64,000 nucleotides of DNA. Origin: Argyresthia goedartella (taxonomy: Eukaryota; Arthropoda; Insecta; Lepidoptera; Argyresthiidae). A program made the position numbers and the translations under genes. Under the pieces are notes generated by a model. The model had not been told where the DNA came from. It saw only the letters and a list, made by a program, of their open reading frames with translations, and did no database searches. Below are positions 51,890 to 62,702 of this stretch, one piece after another (position 1 is the first letter of the stretch; every line of letters starts with the position of its first letter). The stretch is from positions 32,045,356 through 32,109,355 of the forward strand of contig OX463815.1 in the NCBI GenBank assembly GCA_949825045.1. The letters run 5' to 3'.

Positions 51890-52740
51890 GAGTATATTGT
51901 TATTGGTATCCTTTATTAGTTCCAAGTGCAGCTTATCTTAGGAGACCGGGCGTGATCCAAGGCTTGAAGTGAAGTTTCGATCTGCTAATATTTATCTATG
52001 AAGTATTTGTGGCAATAGATGCATAGGGAATGAATGTGAAAATCTTTACGGCTTTCAGTATTAATGACTGTTTACCAGTCTTCCAGTCCCAGGTCATTTC
52101 TGACTGCATCATAGTTTACTTTTTTGCTAGACGGTTTTGTACTCACGATGTTTTGGTGTGCTTTAAACCATGGCAATATCATGATCGGTAATGCTGGTCA
52201 ATAAAGATCGCGGATTCCGCCCCGTACCTAGTCCTTTTAAATATGTGATCGAGCCAGTTTTCCATACTAGTTGATTTTATAATGGCTGGAGTAAGTCCAT
52301 GCTCGGCTAGGTGACACAGGTTTTCTATTTTGCGGCTATCGTCTCTTTCTGGCATTATGTTGATATGCCCCTGCAAATATGATGAAAGAGTTACTTTTTA
52401 GCGACTCAAATAGTATGTCTACAGATGAGATGAAGCCGCCAACGTTGCAGATTGAGAGTGTGCGATATGTCCCTATAACCATGGGCCCATTTTTGATGTC
52501 TACAACCAGGTCAATTAATACAATTCCTAACGTCCCCCACCAGCTTTATTTATGTATTTGGTGGAGTTAAAATTGACGTATCCATCTGTTTGCCTTATTA
52601 CAGAATTTCTGTTCAAATGACATTTGGTTAAATACCATGAAGTCCATATTAATATCCATTCGTTTCAGTGCAATGATAAATAACATCATCGAAGTTTCTG
52701 TTAATGCTACAAATATTAATTGTCATTAGCTTTAAATTAT
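51890..52740 (-). pseudogene. LINE ORF2 endonuclease relic
   Basis: Minus-strand pieces in shifting frames: L-T-I-N-I-C-S-I-N-R-N-F-D-D-V near 52720, IGTYRTLSICNV and GGFISSVDILFESL near 52400-52500, I-I-F-A-G near 52385, AEHGLTPAIIKSTSMENWLD-HIF with RTRYGAESAIF near 52190-52340, and KKVNYDAVRNDLGLEDW near 52080-52130. Many stops. It belongs to a CR1/Jockey-type endonuclease, different from the one at 32.4 kb. Confidence 0.75.
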
Positions 52741-53083
52741 GCTGAAAGCTTATGACACTTTTGCAGCTCTCTTGAAAGTTCAGTTTTGTGCAGCTTTTGA
52801 TTTTGATTTTTTGATAATTTGTCTTGATATTTTGACATTTTGATAACTATCTATTTCATCAGTTATATTTTTAGACATTATTTATATTTGAAAACAAATA
52901 TAAGCTCGTACATAACTACTGCTCACAGAACAATATATACCCAGGGCTACTACAGCTCATTGAAATGTGAAGGTCGTTCACACATTTCAATGCTGAAGGG
53001 GATTACGAGTAACAATCAATCGGCATCATTCATTCGTCTCCGATTACTTCTCACTACTACTAAATTGTCTGCCTTAATACAGT
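52741..53083. other. Unassigned intergenic sequence
   Basis: Includes a small hairpin CATTGAAATGTG...CACATTTCAATG (about 52959-52992). Nothing else seen. Confidence 0.45.
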
Positions 53084-53324
53084 GGGTCCAATTCTCTAGG
53101 TGACACCAACTAGAGCAACTAAACTAGTTTCGAAAGTAATATTAGTTTGAATTAAGTTATTTGGCATTCTCAAGTCACCATCTTTAAACGCAGTCGCAAA
53201 CTAAGATTAGTTCATGTTTTTTTTTTTCCAACAAATTTTTTTTTTTTTTTTCCCTCTTTATCCCTAAGGAAAGGCAATAGCAATCAAAGCCGTACAGCCA
53301 TGTCTTCAGTGTTTACATCTTCTT

Positions 53325-53690
53325 ATTCCGTTTCCGAGGTTTCGAAAGGCCGAAGCCAGGTCTTCCGTATTTCTTGTTTTTAAGGCCAAAGCCGAGTCTT
53401 CCGTAGTTTTGTTTTTTAAGGCCGAAGCCAGGTCTTCCGTATATCTTGTTTTTAAGGCCGAAGCCAAGTCTTCCGTAGTTTTGATTTTTCAGGCCGAAGC
53501 CAGGTCTTCCGTAGTTTTGTTTTTTAAGGCCGAAGCCAGGTCTTCCGTTTTTCATGTTTTTAAGGCCGAAGCCAAGTCTTCCGTAGTTTTGTTTTTTTAA
53601 GGCCGAAGCCAAGTCTTGCGTGTTTTTGTTTCAACCGAAGCCAAGTCTTTTTGTTTGTTTTATAAGGCCGAAGCCACGTCACATTTGAGG
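53325..53690 (-). repeat. 39-bp minisatellite in the LINE 3' UTR (about 9 copies)
   Basis: Unit on + strand: AAGGCCGAAGCCAGGTCTTC plus CGTAGTTTTGTTTTT. Units 38-40 bp vary in the T run. On the minus strand it reads as repeats of G-R-P-G-F-G-L-K, but it starts after the ORF2 stop and has no signal peptide, so I take it as non-coding. Confidence 0.9.
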
Positions 53691-53703
53691 AGTCATGTCC
53701 GTG

Positions 53704-55945
53704 TTATATATCTCTTAGTCCGTGTATTGTTCCAAGTCCGATACATATTTTTACCACTCTAAATATCTTCAATAGTAGAGCATATATTGAGCAATCGTAA
53801 ATATATTGATAATTTTCAAATTTCTTCAATAAGTCAACAGTGGTACGCGGGATATCTTCTGGTTTGTAGATGAGCAACAGTTTATCAATAAAGGCAAGGC
53901 GTTGTATAATATGGGCGGGGCAATCGAAAAATATATGATCCAGTGTTTGATTAGCGGCATTACAGATATTACAAATTGGCGAAGAAATAATTTGCATACG
54001 GTGAAGATGTGATCCGAAGCGACAGTGACCAAATCTGAGACGTGTCATTATAACATAGAATTTCCTGCTTTCCCACATGTTTGACTTAGAGAACCAGGCA
54101 CGTCCAATCCTTCCACTAACGGATCCGTACCAGGAACCTTTAACTGCAAGAGTTTGTTGCCAATAACTAAACCATTCTTGTTTCAAATTCTGTTTGAGTT
54201 TGGTAATGAAATCAGAGTTTGGCACAGGTACAGTAGACTCAGGAGCATTACTTTCAACGATCGCCTTGGCCAGGAAGTCGGCATTTTCGTTTCCTGTCAC
54301 TCCGACATGAGATGGAGTCCACATAAAGATAATATGTACATTTAATTTATGAAGTTGGGAGTAGCGATTCTTGATATCGTAAATAATATAATTGGTGTTG
54401 CAGTCTAGTTTGTTTGATTGAAGAGCTTTTAGAGTACTCATACTGTCAGATATTATGACCCACTTGTTTTCCGGGGAATCAGCTGGGTGTTCCGAAATAT
54501 AAGTTAATGCTTCCGATATAGCAAGTGCTTCTGCTGAAAAGATACTCATTTCTTGTGGCAATTTCACTCCGAATCCATTTTTAATGTGCGGTAGGTATAT
54601 AGCTGCGGCAACGCCGTTATCAGTTTTTGAACCATCAGTGTATATTTGAGTAAAATCAATATATCTTGCCAGTTGTTCACAGATTTCATGTTTATTCTTT
54701 TTCTCGGGATCAATATGAAATACCATTGAAGTGAATTTACTATCAAAATCGTCTGAGTAGCATGCCCAATGATCTTGGCTTCTATGTATATTAGACTGCT
54801 GATTAAAGTCAACCATATAGGAAAAATCATGAAGAATGTAGGGAGTTTTGGAGGAAGAGGCCAAAGCCTGATTATTTCTGTAAAATTGTACCAAATTTTT
54901 AAACAAAGGATGGGGCTCAATGGCTAACATTTTTAAGATAAACCTGTATTTTAGGTACTTGAAGCGAAGATTCAACGGTGGAATATTACATTCCACTTGA
55001 AGGGAATTAATGGGCGTGGTTTTCATAGCACCAGTAATAAGTCTTAAATTGTTATTTTGAATTACTTCCAATTTTCTTACAAATTGATCATTAGCTGCAA
55101 AGCAAATAAAGCCATATTCAAAATGACTCCGAACTATGGCCTTATACAAAGTTATTAATACTTTCGGATCTGAACCCCAGTAAGTTTTAGTAAGAGACTT
55201 CAATATGTTATAACCCCTATTTGCAGAGAATATAATCTTATCAACATATTTCTTCCACGAGCAGTTACCCGTACAAATAACTCCCAAAAACTTGATCTCC
55301 GATGCAAACATTAAAGGAGTGTTATTAAAATAAATTTTAAACTGAGCTTGTTTGATTTTGTGGAAAATTAACACTTTAGATTTTTCAGGACTGATGTCTA
55401 AATTTAAATATTTGAAATAATTTGAGAACCTAGAAAGCGAATCATTTAGATTTCGCATAACCTCATTTGCATTCATTCCAGAGCTATATATCACCAAATC
55501 GTCCGCAAACTGAAGGTTTCGGACTTTGGAGCCCAAAATAAGATTAAGTTTATGAATATACAAAGTGAATAAGAGTGGGCTTAAAATCCCACCTTGACAA
55601 ACTCCCTTAAAAGATGAGCGGGGACCGAGCAATTGATTGTTAATCTTAACATAAACTTTTCTGTCGTGAAGAAAGGAAAAAATAAAATCAATAAATTTAA
55701 TAGGAATCCCAATGGAAGCTAATTCCCTATACAAAATATGATGATTGACATTATTGAATGCACCAACAACATCAAAAAAGACTCCGGCAAACGACATATT
55801 CTTCTTCACAGATTGAAAGATGTCTAATTGTAATTGAGCTATACTTTCTCTTGACGATCGACCTTTGCGAAACCCAAACTGGTTCATGGGTAGTATATGA
55901 TTGGATTCAACAAAAAACTCTAGCCTTTGTTTTAGAACTTGTTCA
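53704..55945 (-). pseudogene. I-clade LINE ORF2, RT and RNase H part
   Basis: About 740 codons open: ALTSCVGKIFEQVLKQR, MNQFGFRKGRSSRESIAQL, FFDVVGAFNNVNH, GVCQGGILSPLLFTLYIHKL, catalytic F-A-D-D (near 55500) and FLGVICTGNCSW. RNase H follows with Y-T-D-G-S-K, F-S-A-E-A-L-A-I, I-S-D-S-M-S-T-L-K-A and G-N-E-N-A-D-F-L-A-K. A C-terminal CCHC-like C-N-I-C-N...H-I-F-F-D-C-P ends the protein. It is out of frame with the upstream part because of a deletion of about 8 nt at 55975 or so. Confidence 0.9.
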
Positions 55946-57511
55946 AAAATTTTACCAACGCAAGATGTAAGTGCTATATGAGTCAGGGCAATGTTTCTCT
56001 TTATTTGGTTTTAATATTGGAATAAGACAATCTGATTTCCAATCATCAGGAATTATATTTTGAGACCATAAAGAATTGAACACATTTAAAAGAACTGATT
56101 TAGATTTATTAGAAAGCATTTTTGACATTTTGTATGGAATCCCGTCAAAGCCAAAACCTGTATCTCTCCTAGATGAAATAGCTGACTGTAATTCTTGAAA
56201 AGAAAATGGTTTTACCAGAAATTCGCTATTCTTAGCATGCACATAACTATGTAAATTCAAGTTAGACTCAACGGTATCAGGCGTATATTTTTTAAGGAAT
56301 TCGAAGACCCAACTTATGTTATTGTTTGAGAAACTATGTACGAAAGTTTTATTAAATTTTTTCATGATAGTCCAAATATGCGAAATCGGCGTGGTTCTGT
56401 TGAAGGATTCACATAATGCAACCCAACTAATTTGTTTTTGCTGCTTTAATGTAAACTTTTTAAGAGCTTGCTTCTTTTTGAAATTGATGTAATTACATTC
56501 AATTGGATCACTTTTAAATTGAATATACGCTTCTTTAGAGCACTCTACAACCTGGCTGCATTTTTCATTCCACCATGGGAGAGGAATTCTTTTTTTCCTA
56601 AATATGCCTGGTGATGAATTATTATTACGAAAACTGGACACTGGTGATGAATTCCGAGCAGCTAAAATTAAAATATCAATAAGATTTTTATAGCAATCTT
56701 TAGAGTTTGAGGTATCTATATTGAATTCTTGTAGAAGGGTATCTACATTTTTTTTGTAATTATTCCAATTAACACGACGAAAGGGTAAATGAGTTTTCAT
56801 AGCTGAACAGTCTAATGGAGATGAAGTGTAAGGTGAATTGTTGTGAATAAGTATTTTAATTATTACTGGAAGATGGTAACTACCTAGCGGGTCATCATAC
56901 ACAGTCCAATCACAGTTCAGAGCCAGTGATGGAGAAATAAAAGAAAGATCTAAAGCATTTCGCCTCCATTGGTGTGATCCAATAGTGGTCATTTGGCCAT
57001 CATTTAGCAAAACTAAGTTATTGTCATTAGTACTTGAAAGGACATCACGACCACGAGCGTCTGTTGATTGACATCCCCATGCCGAATGGAGAGCGTTGAA
57101 ATCTCCCGCAAAAAGCACAGGTTCTGGAACACTTTGTATAAGTTGATCAAATTTATGTTTGGTAAAAACCGGTAGAAAGTTTTTAGGGCTATAAAAACTA
57201 ACAATTGATACTTCCTTATTATCTCCGTACATTAAACGTATTGCTATATTCTGAATGGAATTATCATAAAATGTATCAAGTTTTCTAAAAGTTAAGCTGT
57301 TATGAACAATTATGGCAACACCATTATGGTCGTTGCCGGAGTCCAATCTACAAATATTATAACCTCGAATATTGAAACGTTGATTCGGTTTTAGCCAAGT
57401 TTCACAAATAATTGCTACGTGAATATTATTCTCCTTCAGGAAATGTGTTAAAACAAGTCTATTACTAATTAAACTTTGTGAGTTCCATTGCATTATGTTT
57501 AATTGATCCAT
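55946..57511 (-). pseudogene. I-clade LINE ORF2, endonuclease and RT start
   Basis: ATG at 57509-57511: MDQLNIMQWNSQSLISNR, IICETWLKP, VLFAGDFNALHSAWGC (G-D-F-N), NALDLSFIS. The usual catalytic S-D-H near 56880 reads G-S-Y-H-L-P: a GAC to TAC change that removes the Asp. After D-S-Y the family continues R-P-I-A-L-T; here the R-P-I codons are missing and the frame is lost until 55945. About 520 codons before the break. Confidence 0.9.
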
Positions 57512-57528
57512 TAAAAAAGAATAACAAA

Positions 57529-58614
57529 TTAATTACTCTTACTTAGTGTTTCAAGAAGAATGGTTTTAATGTTTTGTGAATTAATTGAAAGTTCGTTTGT
57601 TTTGTTCTGAGTTAGTAACTTAGTTACTGAGCCTACTATAATGTTCATTATATGTTCTGAATTGAGAAGCAGTGCTAGCTGATCAGAAGGGCTTTTAGAT
57701 ATTAGTGGAGGAAATGATTTTTCCAGGGTTTCAGCAAATGTTTTCTTGTCTAATTTCATTTTGTTTTGATTAATTTTCTCCTTTTTTACAGGGCAGTCAG
57801 GTGAGATGGCGATATGATTGCCTTTGCAATGACAGCAAGAGGCATCCGCTGCATCAACTGTGCAAGACTTGAAGTTGTGGCTGCCTGAGCAGATAGAGCA
57901 CTTCTCTGCGTTTTTACAAAATTTAGCTATGTGTCCGTACCTCAGGCACCGTAGACACTGCTTCACTGGAGCGATGTACGGGCGAACCTCGAAGCGCCAG
58001 CTGTTCAGATCCACACTGTCGGGCAGGGATGGGCAGGAGAATGTTATTGAGACTGTCTTCAAAGGCTGGAACTCAACAGTGTTATTGTTAATTGTTCTTT
58101 TCATAAATCTTCTTACTGATACTATGTTTTTGGAGCAAGAAATATTTGAATAGATCTGCTCATTGGATAAATCAAGTGGCACATGTTGTATTACTCCAGT
58201 CACTTCAGTGGCCGTAGCAGGAATAGTCGCCTTTAGTTTGTATGAATCCAGAAATGTTTTATTGCTTAAAGCTGCATTGGCGAGCCCTGGCCGCTCAAAC
58301 ACAACGCCAATCTTGTATTTGTTGATGCGTCTTAACTGTTTTATGCCTTTATTGAATCTTTTGAGGCAGTTCGCTAGAGCCATCATGTCTCTGTCGCCCA
58401 ATGCCTTGCCAGTGTCGCTGCTTTCAAAATAAACGATATAATCTAATTTACCTCCATCCACTGGGTAATAACGGACATAATCCGGGACCTGAAAAGGCTT
58501 ATACTTATCCTTGTCATCTTTTGGTTCATCACACGGACTTGAGGATTCCCCACTATCAGACAGATCCTCCTCCTCCTCTTCCTTCTTTCTTTTCTTAGGC
58601 TTCTTCCTGCCCAT
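57529..58614 (-). CDS. I-clade LINE ORF1 (gag-like, zinc knuckles)
   Basis: 361 residues, ATG at 58612-58614, intact. N-terminus basic then acidic (KKPKKRKKEEEEEDLSDSGE), a possible nuclear signal. The middle is an RRM-like region (YYPVDGGKLDYIVYFESSD, I-G-V-V-F). From about residue 215 there are three CCHC-type knuckles: C-L-R-C-L-R-Y-G-H-I-A-K-F-C, C-S-I-C-S-G-S-H-N-F-K-S-C and C-C-H-C-K-G-N-H. It binds element RNA. The ORF1 stop is 18 nt upstream of the ORF2 ATG. Confidence 0.92.
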   Translation of the reverse strand: MGRKKPKKRKKEEEEEDLSDSGESSSPCDEPKDDKDKYKPFQVPDYVRYYPVDGGKLDYIVYFESSDTGKALGDRDMMALANCLKRFNKGIKQLRRINKYKIGVVFERPGLANAALSNKTFLDSYKLKATIPATATEVTGVIQHVPLDLSNEQIYSNISCSKNIVSVRRFMKRTINNNTVEFQPLKTVSITFSCPSLPDSVDLNSWRFEVRPYIAPVKQCLRCLRYGHIAKFCKNAEKCSICSGSHNFKSCTVDAADASCCHCKGNHIAISPDCPVKKEKINQNKMKLDKKTFAETLEKSFPPLISKSPSDQLALLLNSEHIMNIIVGSVTKLLTQNKTNELSINSQNIKTILLETLSKSN

Positions 58615-59129
58615 TTTTAACCAATTTACAGTATTTTTAGATAGCCTACTGTAATTAAATTAAATTTTCAAAATTTAAATTTAAATTTTCCGCCTATCAA
58701 GACAAAAGTTCCCGCGCTTTTTTTCCCACCTTTTCCAACTAAACGCATTTCGCCTTTGGGACCAGTTCGAAACCACAGTGCATTTTTAAATGCTCGATTA
58801 TGTTTAACAAAATCGACGTTTTTTTTGTCAAATGAAACTTAATAAATCTTTCAATTATATTAACATATTTAATTAATTCATTATTATTCAAGCATTTAAT
58901 ACCGTTTAAAGTGTTATTTGTAACATATTCCGTTTATTATTTACATAAGCAAACTCATTGCAAAATAAACTATGATTATGTTCAATCAGTTTTCGAACTT
59001 TAAGTTGCTTTCCGCGCCAAGAATTTGTCAGCTGACTTGAGCTGACTGATTCCTTCCTGAGTTTCTTTCTTTTGTTGATGTTTTGTGTTGTGAAAGATAA
59101 TTGAATTGTCGTCATCGTGAAGCAAAAGA
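58615..59129. other. LINE 5' UTR and Harbinger-side flank
   Basis: Contains the LINE 5' UTR (up to about 58800) and AT-rich sequence leading to the Myb/SANT-like gene. No gene. Confidence 0.5.
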
Positions 59130-60106
59130 ATGACCAAGCGGAAACAGGACTTGCTTCTCCAGGAACAGGAGAAACGCTCCACGCAAATAAAGAGATGGTT
59201 CGGGGTATGTACGCTGTCATTTTGTTTGTTTTTGTGTAAGAAATTTATATACATTAAAGTGATAGAATGACAGGGATACACGCATGTCATCGCATATGCA
59301 CGTCTGGCATTGTACCTACCTATCAATTTAGCTTCTATTCGAGATGAGAAGACGTGCCAAATTTGTTAGAAATGGCAGATATACAAATCCGCCGACAACT
59401 TGGCCCGCGCACTCCGCCCCCTTATCGACACTCTGACCGGCATTTATTGTCTAGCTTCGTATGTGCATTTTTTTACTTTACTTACCTTTTTCAGGGAATA
59501 CAGCCAGTCCTGATATTAGGGAAATGTGGGGGAATCTGGCTGGCCAGCTGAATAGCCTGGGCTGCAGCTGGGACATAAAAGAGTGGAAATCGGTATGTAT
59601 CATATTATACAATACATTGATCATTTCATGATACACCATGATTGACTATTGAGTTGACTGCTATATCAAACCTAAGTTAGTAGTTATCCGCTGACTTTAT
59701 CAGAATGTTAGATGAGATAATTGTGGTATTTGCCTGTAAATGTTTATTTTTGTTGTGTTGTTGTTTGTAGTATTTTTGTACTTGGCCGTCCATTTATTAG
59801 GTTTGATATTTAAGTAAGGATATGAACGATGAAATTAATAAATAAGTTTACAACTACACCTCTACCTTTATCAAGTTATGGCAAGATTGGTGGATTTTTA
59901 CTGCTACACATATGGTGATAAATCATAACATGTTTTTAATCTACTTTGCAGGTCAACCGAATTCGGCTGCACTGACGATGGTGCAGGCCCCTAATGAAAA
60001 CTCCAGCTTACTGCGGGATATGATGGCGGAACTATCAGAAGCTATCTGCGCAAACACTTTAGGTCTTACTGCGTGCCCGTGCTGCAACATAACAAACATA
60101 GCATAA
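59130..60106 (+). pseudogene. Harbinger Myb/SANT-like gene (decayed)
   Basis: Exon 1 (59130-59204) starts M-T-K-R-K-Q and ends at GTATGT. Exon 2 (59495-59592) encodes NTASPDIREMWGNLAGQLNS and LGCSWDIKEWKS, a Myb/SANT-like DNA-binding helix pair with the conserved Trp residues. Exon 3 (59952-60106) ends in C-P-C-C-N-I and TAA. The phases do not join: exon 1 ends in phase 0 but exon 2 needs phase 1. In the +1 frame exon 1 ends N-K-E-M-V-R-G, which fits, so a frameshift in exon 1 is likely. The V-W-x-D-L-K segment after exon 2 is missing. In Harbinger elements this protein helps the transposase reach the nucleus and the DNA ends. Confidence 0.7.
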
Positions 60107-60483
60107 CCTTAACTTTCACACACCACAGTCACCACACCTACAATAACTCACCCTGCTTAGTGGGCAGCCAGCCCGAGACCCTATCTCAAGACCTATTTCA
60201 TAGGGCTAAGCCATTAGTTCTCTTTATTATACTGTGGCTAAGCAGGTACACTCACTCACCCCACATATTATGTACAATGTACCATCTATGTATGTAGTAT
60301 TTTGTTTAGTTTTTATGTTGTCCTGTTCTATTTCTTATTGCCCTGTTTTGTAATTGTCATTTTATGTTTACTCAATTAATTTTATTTACAGCAAATAAAC
60401 GAATGCTAGTGTTTTAGCTTGTATTGTTAGTGGCATCGTTATTATCAATAAATAAATTACAATCATTCCTTGCAGGACCCATG
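60107..60483 (+). other. Downstream region of the Myb/SANT-like gene
   Basis: Contains an AATAAA (GCAAATAAACG, near 60391). Otherwise nothing recognised. Confidence 0.4.
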
Positions 60484-60605
60484 ATATGCTGGAAGAAATC
60501 TTTTGTTAGAGATAAGCTCGCGTTTATACGTGTCTTTCATGTAAACATGTTTTCTGTATATTATCTGGGTCCAATAATAAAATTATATCAGAATAACTTA
60601 GAGTA
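60484..60605 (+). mobile_element. Jockey-like LINE 3'-UTR fragment
   Basis: GCTGGAAGAAATCTTTTGTT-AGAGATAAGCTCGC matches the 3' UTR of the LINE at 44100-44140 (GCTGGAAGAAATCTCTTTTT). A truncated insertion. Confidence 0.75.
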
Positions 60606-60992
60606 AGCTATTTTGACAATGAAATGTGTATGTAAGCTTATATATATGATATATGACATGTACAAGTTCAAGTTCAAAGATTTTTATTCATAATAGCACA
60701 AAAATTGAGACTTAATGAACGCCATAACATAATCAAGCAAGCTATATATAACATTAAGAAAGTGCCTAATTATTACATAATATATAGGGTGCAATGAACT
60801 GGTTTAATTCCAGATGTCGGTGTCTTGTAAAAAATCATTTATTTTGTAGTAGACCTTTGTGCACAAAGTGTGCTTTATACATTTTTTGAATTTTTTGAGT
60901 TGTAGCTACGGTCAGGTTGGGTAACAGAATGTTATTTTACAGTTTTTTGTTAATATACCTAACTGATTATTAAATTACATGTTTATTTTTTT

Positions 60993-62304
60993 TTAGTTAA
61001 AATATCTATTTACAATGCATGACCACTGTTGCCGGCCTTCCTGCAGGAAGTCGAAGACTGCGGCATCGGCGATATTCTCATTGGTGCCCTCTGCATCACT
61101 TTCTGCCACTTCATCTGAAATTTAAAAAAAAACGGTCAAGTGCCGTTCGGACTCGCGCACCAAGGGTTCCGCACAAATTAAATAACTGATATTAATTTCA
61201 ACTCGATACTTTCAGGCGTTCCTGAAAAAAGAGTTGACAGACAGAAAACAAAGTGACCATATGAGTTTATTTTCTCCTTTTATGGTACCCTTAAAACCTT
61301 TGTTTAACAGTTAGGTACAAGCATAATTTGGTCTATGTAACGAACAACTTACCAATTATGGTATCTTGCAGCCACATGTTTTGGAGGCTGCTGCAGGCCA
61401 CAACATATTTTACTGCTTTTGTTAGCGAATAATGCATCGTGCGATGCTGGTGGAGGCAGCGAAATTTGGCCTCTAGCCGGCCAAAGAATCTTTCAACAAC
61501 GTTGCGTGCTTTGGTGTGGCAAGCGTTGTCCCGGCCTGCTGGTGTTCCGGTCGTGGCTTCCGCTAGTGGAGTCATTTGCCACGTCAGCAACGGTTAGCCT
61601 TTATCTCCTGTAATGGAATATAATCGAAACTTACATACATAGGTACATAAGTGTATTAAAATGATTGAGGAGATGTATATATTTATATGTTTATATATAT
61701 ATTTATGATTAACGAAAAATGGGATCCTTTGAAACATAAATTGGTTGGTATTATATGAATCCACACCGCCGCATCGTGGGTCGACCCCGGAAAATTGGGG
61801 TTAATATGAATATCTTGCAGTTAGAATCACACACCTATGAGTAAAAATGTAAGTTTATAAATTGGGACAAACTTATTTTTATTATAAATGTAGCCTAATA
61901 ATGACCCTACCAAGGGGCACAGGCCTTAACGCGGATACGAGTAAGAATTGAGCCATGCTTAATAGTTATTATGGGGTTTAAACTTGGGTATTAAATTCAG
62001 TATTGGGTTATTAAATAACCTGAGTTGAGCCGGCTTTCGCTCGCTCCTAATGTATCTATTATTTCGAGCACAGCGGTTGCTGGCAACCGAAATAATTTTC
62101 CTATCGAACAACGAGAACGGGTTTGAGTTGTCCCTCAATACCTGCATTGAGGCGCTCCTGTAATCTGTAGGCAAGTCATTGAGCTAATTTTTTTAACAAG
62201 AACTGATTGGTATGTAAAGTAAAAATAACCTTTTTTACTTACCGCCACCGGTGAGACGTCTCTTCTGCAAGGGCGAGGAGAGCCGCCACGTAGTCGATGT
62301 CCAT
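60993..62304 (-). pseudogene. PIF/Harbinger transposase (HARBI1-like), decayed
   Basis: Exon 1 (62243-62304): MDIDYVAALLALAEETSHRW, donor GTAAGT. The middle of the gene, with the first two catalytic Asp segments, is missing between 61612 and 62242. Exon 61353-61607: G-D-K-G-stop-P-L-L-T-W-Q-M-T-P-L, then NACHTKARNVVERFFGRLEA-KFRCL, carrying the catalytic Glu in V-E-R-F-F-G. TAA replaces the Tyr of the family's G-Y-P-L motif. Exon 60993-61114 ends F-L-Q-E-G-R-Q-Q-W, TAA. It converges on the Myb/SANT-like gene. Confidence 0.82.
61608..62242. other. Sequence replacing the transposase centre
   Basis: AT-rich with no transposase similarity. GT-AG borders at both ends let it be read as an intron, but about 150 codons of the DDE domain have no place elsewhere. 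Confidence 0.45.
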
Positions 62305-62702
62305 TTTTAGGGTTCCGTACCCGAAGGGTTCCAAACGGGACCCTATTACTAAGACTTCGCTGTCCGTCCGTCCGTCTGTCACCAGGCTGTATCTCAAGAA
62401 CCTAGCTAGCTAGAGAGTTGAAATTTTCACAGATTATGTATTTATGTTGCCGCTATAACAACAAATACTAAAAAACAGGATAAAATAAATATTTAAGGGG
62501 GCTCCCATACAACAATACCATATACAAACTTATGGATGCACCTGGTTACGTACATGGAGTGTGAAAGTAACCGCACCAATAACTTTGTAAACAATATTTT
62601 GCTGTGTAAAATCCAAACTATTCACTCCACACCATCGCTTCCATTGAACGGTGGTACGGAACCCTTCGTGCGCGATTTAGACTCGCACTTGACCGGTTTT
62701 TA
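62305..62702. repeat. Lepidopteran 'CACTTGACCGG' repeat, long copy
   Basis: From TTTTAGGGTTCCGTACCCGA through CGCTGTCCGTCCGTCCGTC, ACCAGGCTGTATCTCAAGAA and GGGGGCTCCCATACAAC to TCGCACTTGACCGGTTTTT. Fragments are at 36370-36500 and 61130-61185. It directly abuts the transposase ATG. Confidence 0.75.

Larger units (their letters stand above)
53236..58800 (-). mobile_element. I-clade LINE, nearly full length
   Basis: ORF1 with zinc knuckles (57529-58614), ORF2 with endonuclease, RT and RNase H (53704-57511), a 3' UTR minisatellite and a poly(A) tail (T run 53236-53251 on +). RNase H after the RT is characteristic of the I group. The 5' end is uncertain (58700-58810). Few defects: one small deletion and one lost catalytic residue. 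Confidence 0.88.

Noticed and set aside
53313..53612. Repeated G-F-G-L-K peptides as an allatostatin-like (FGL-amide) neuropeptide precursor
   Set aside because: There is no signal peptide, no Gly-Lys-Arg amidation sites after FGL, and it lies in the 3' UTR of a LINE as a minisatellite.
60993..62304. HARBI1-like gene as a domesticated host gene
   Set aside because: It has an in-frame stop in a conserved motif and lacks the catalytic centre; the partner Myb gene is also broken.
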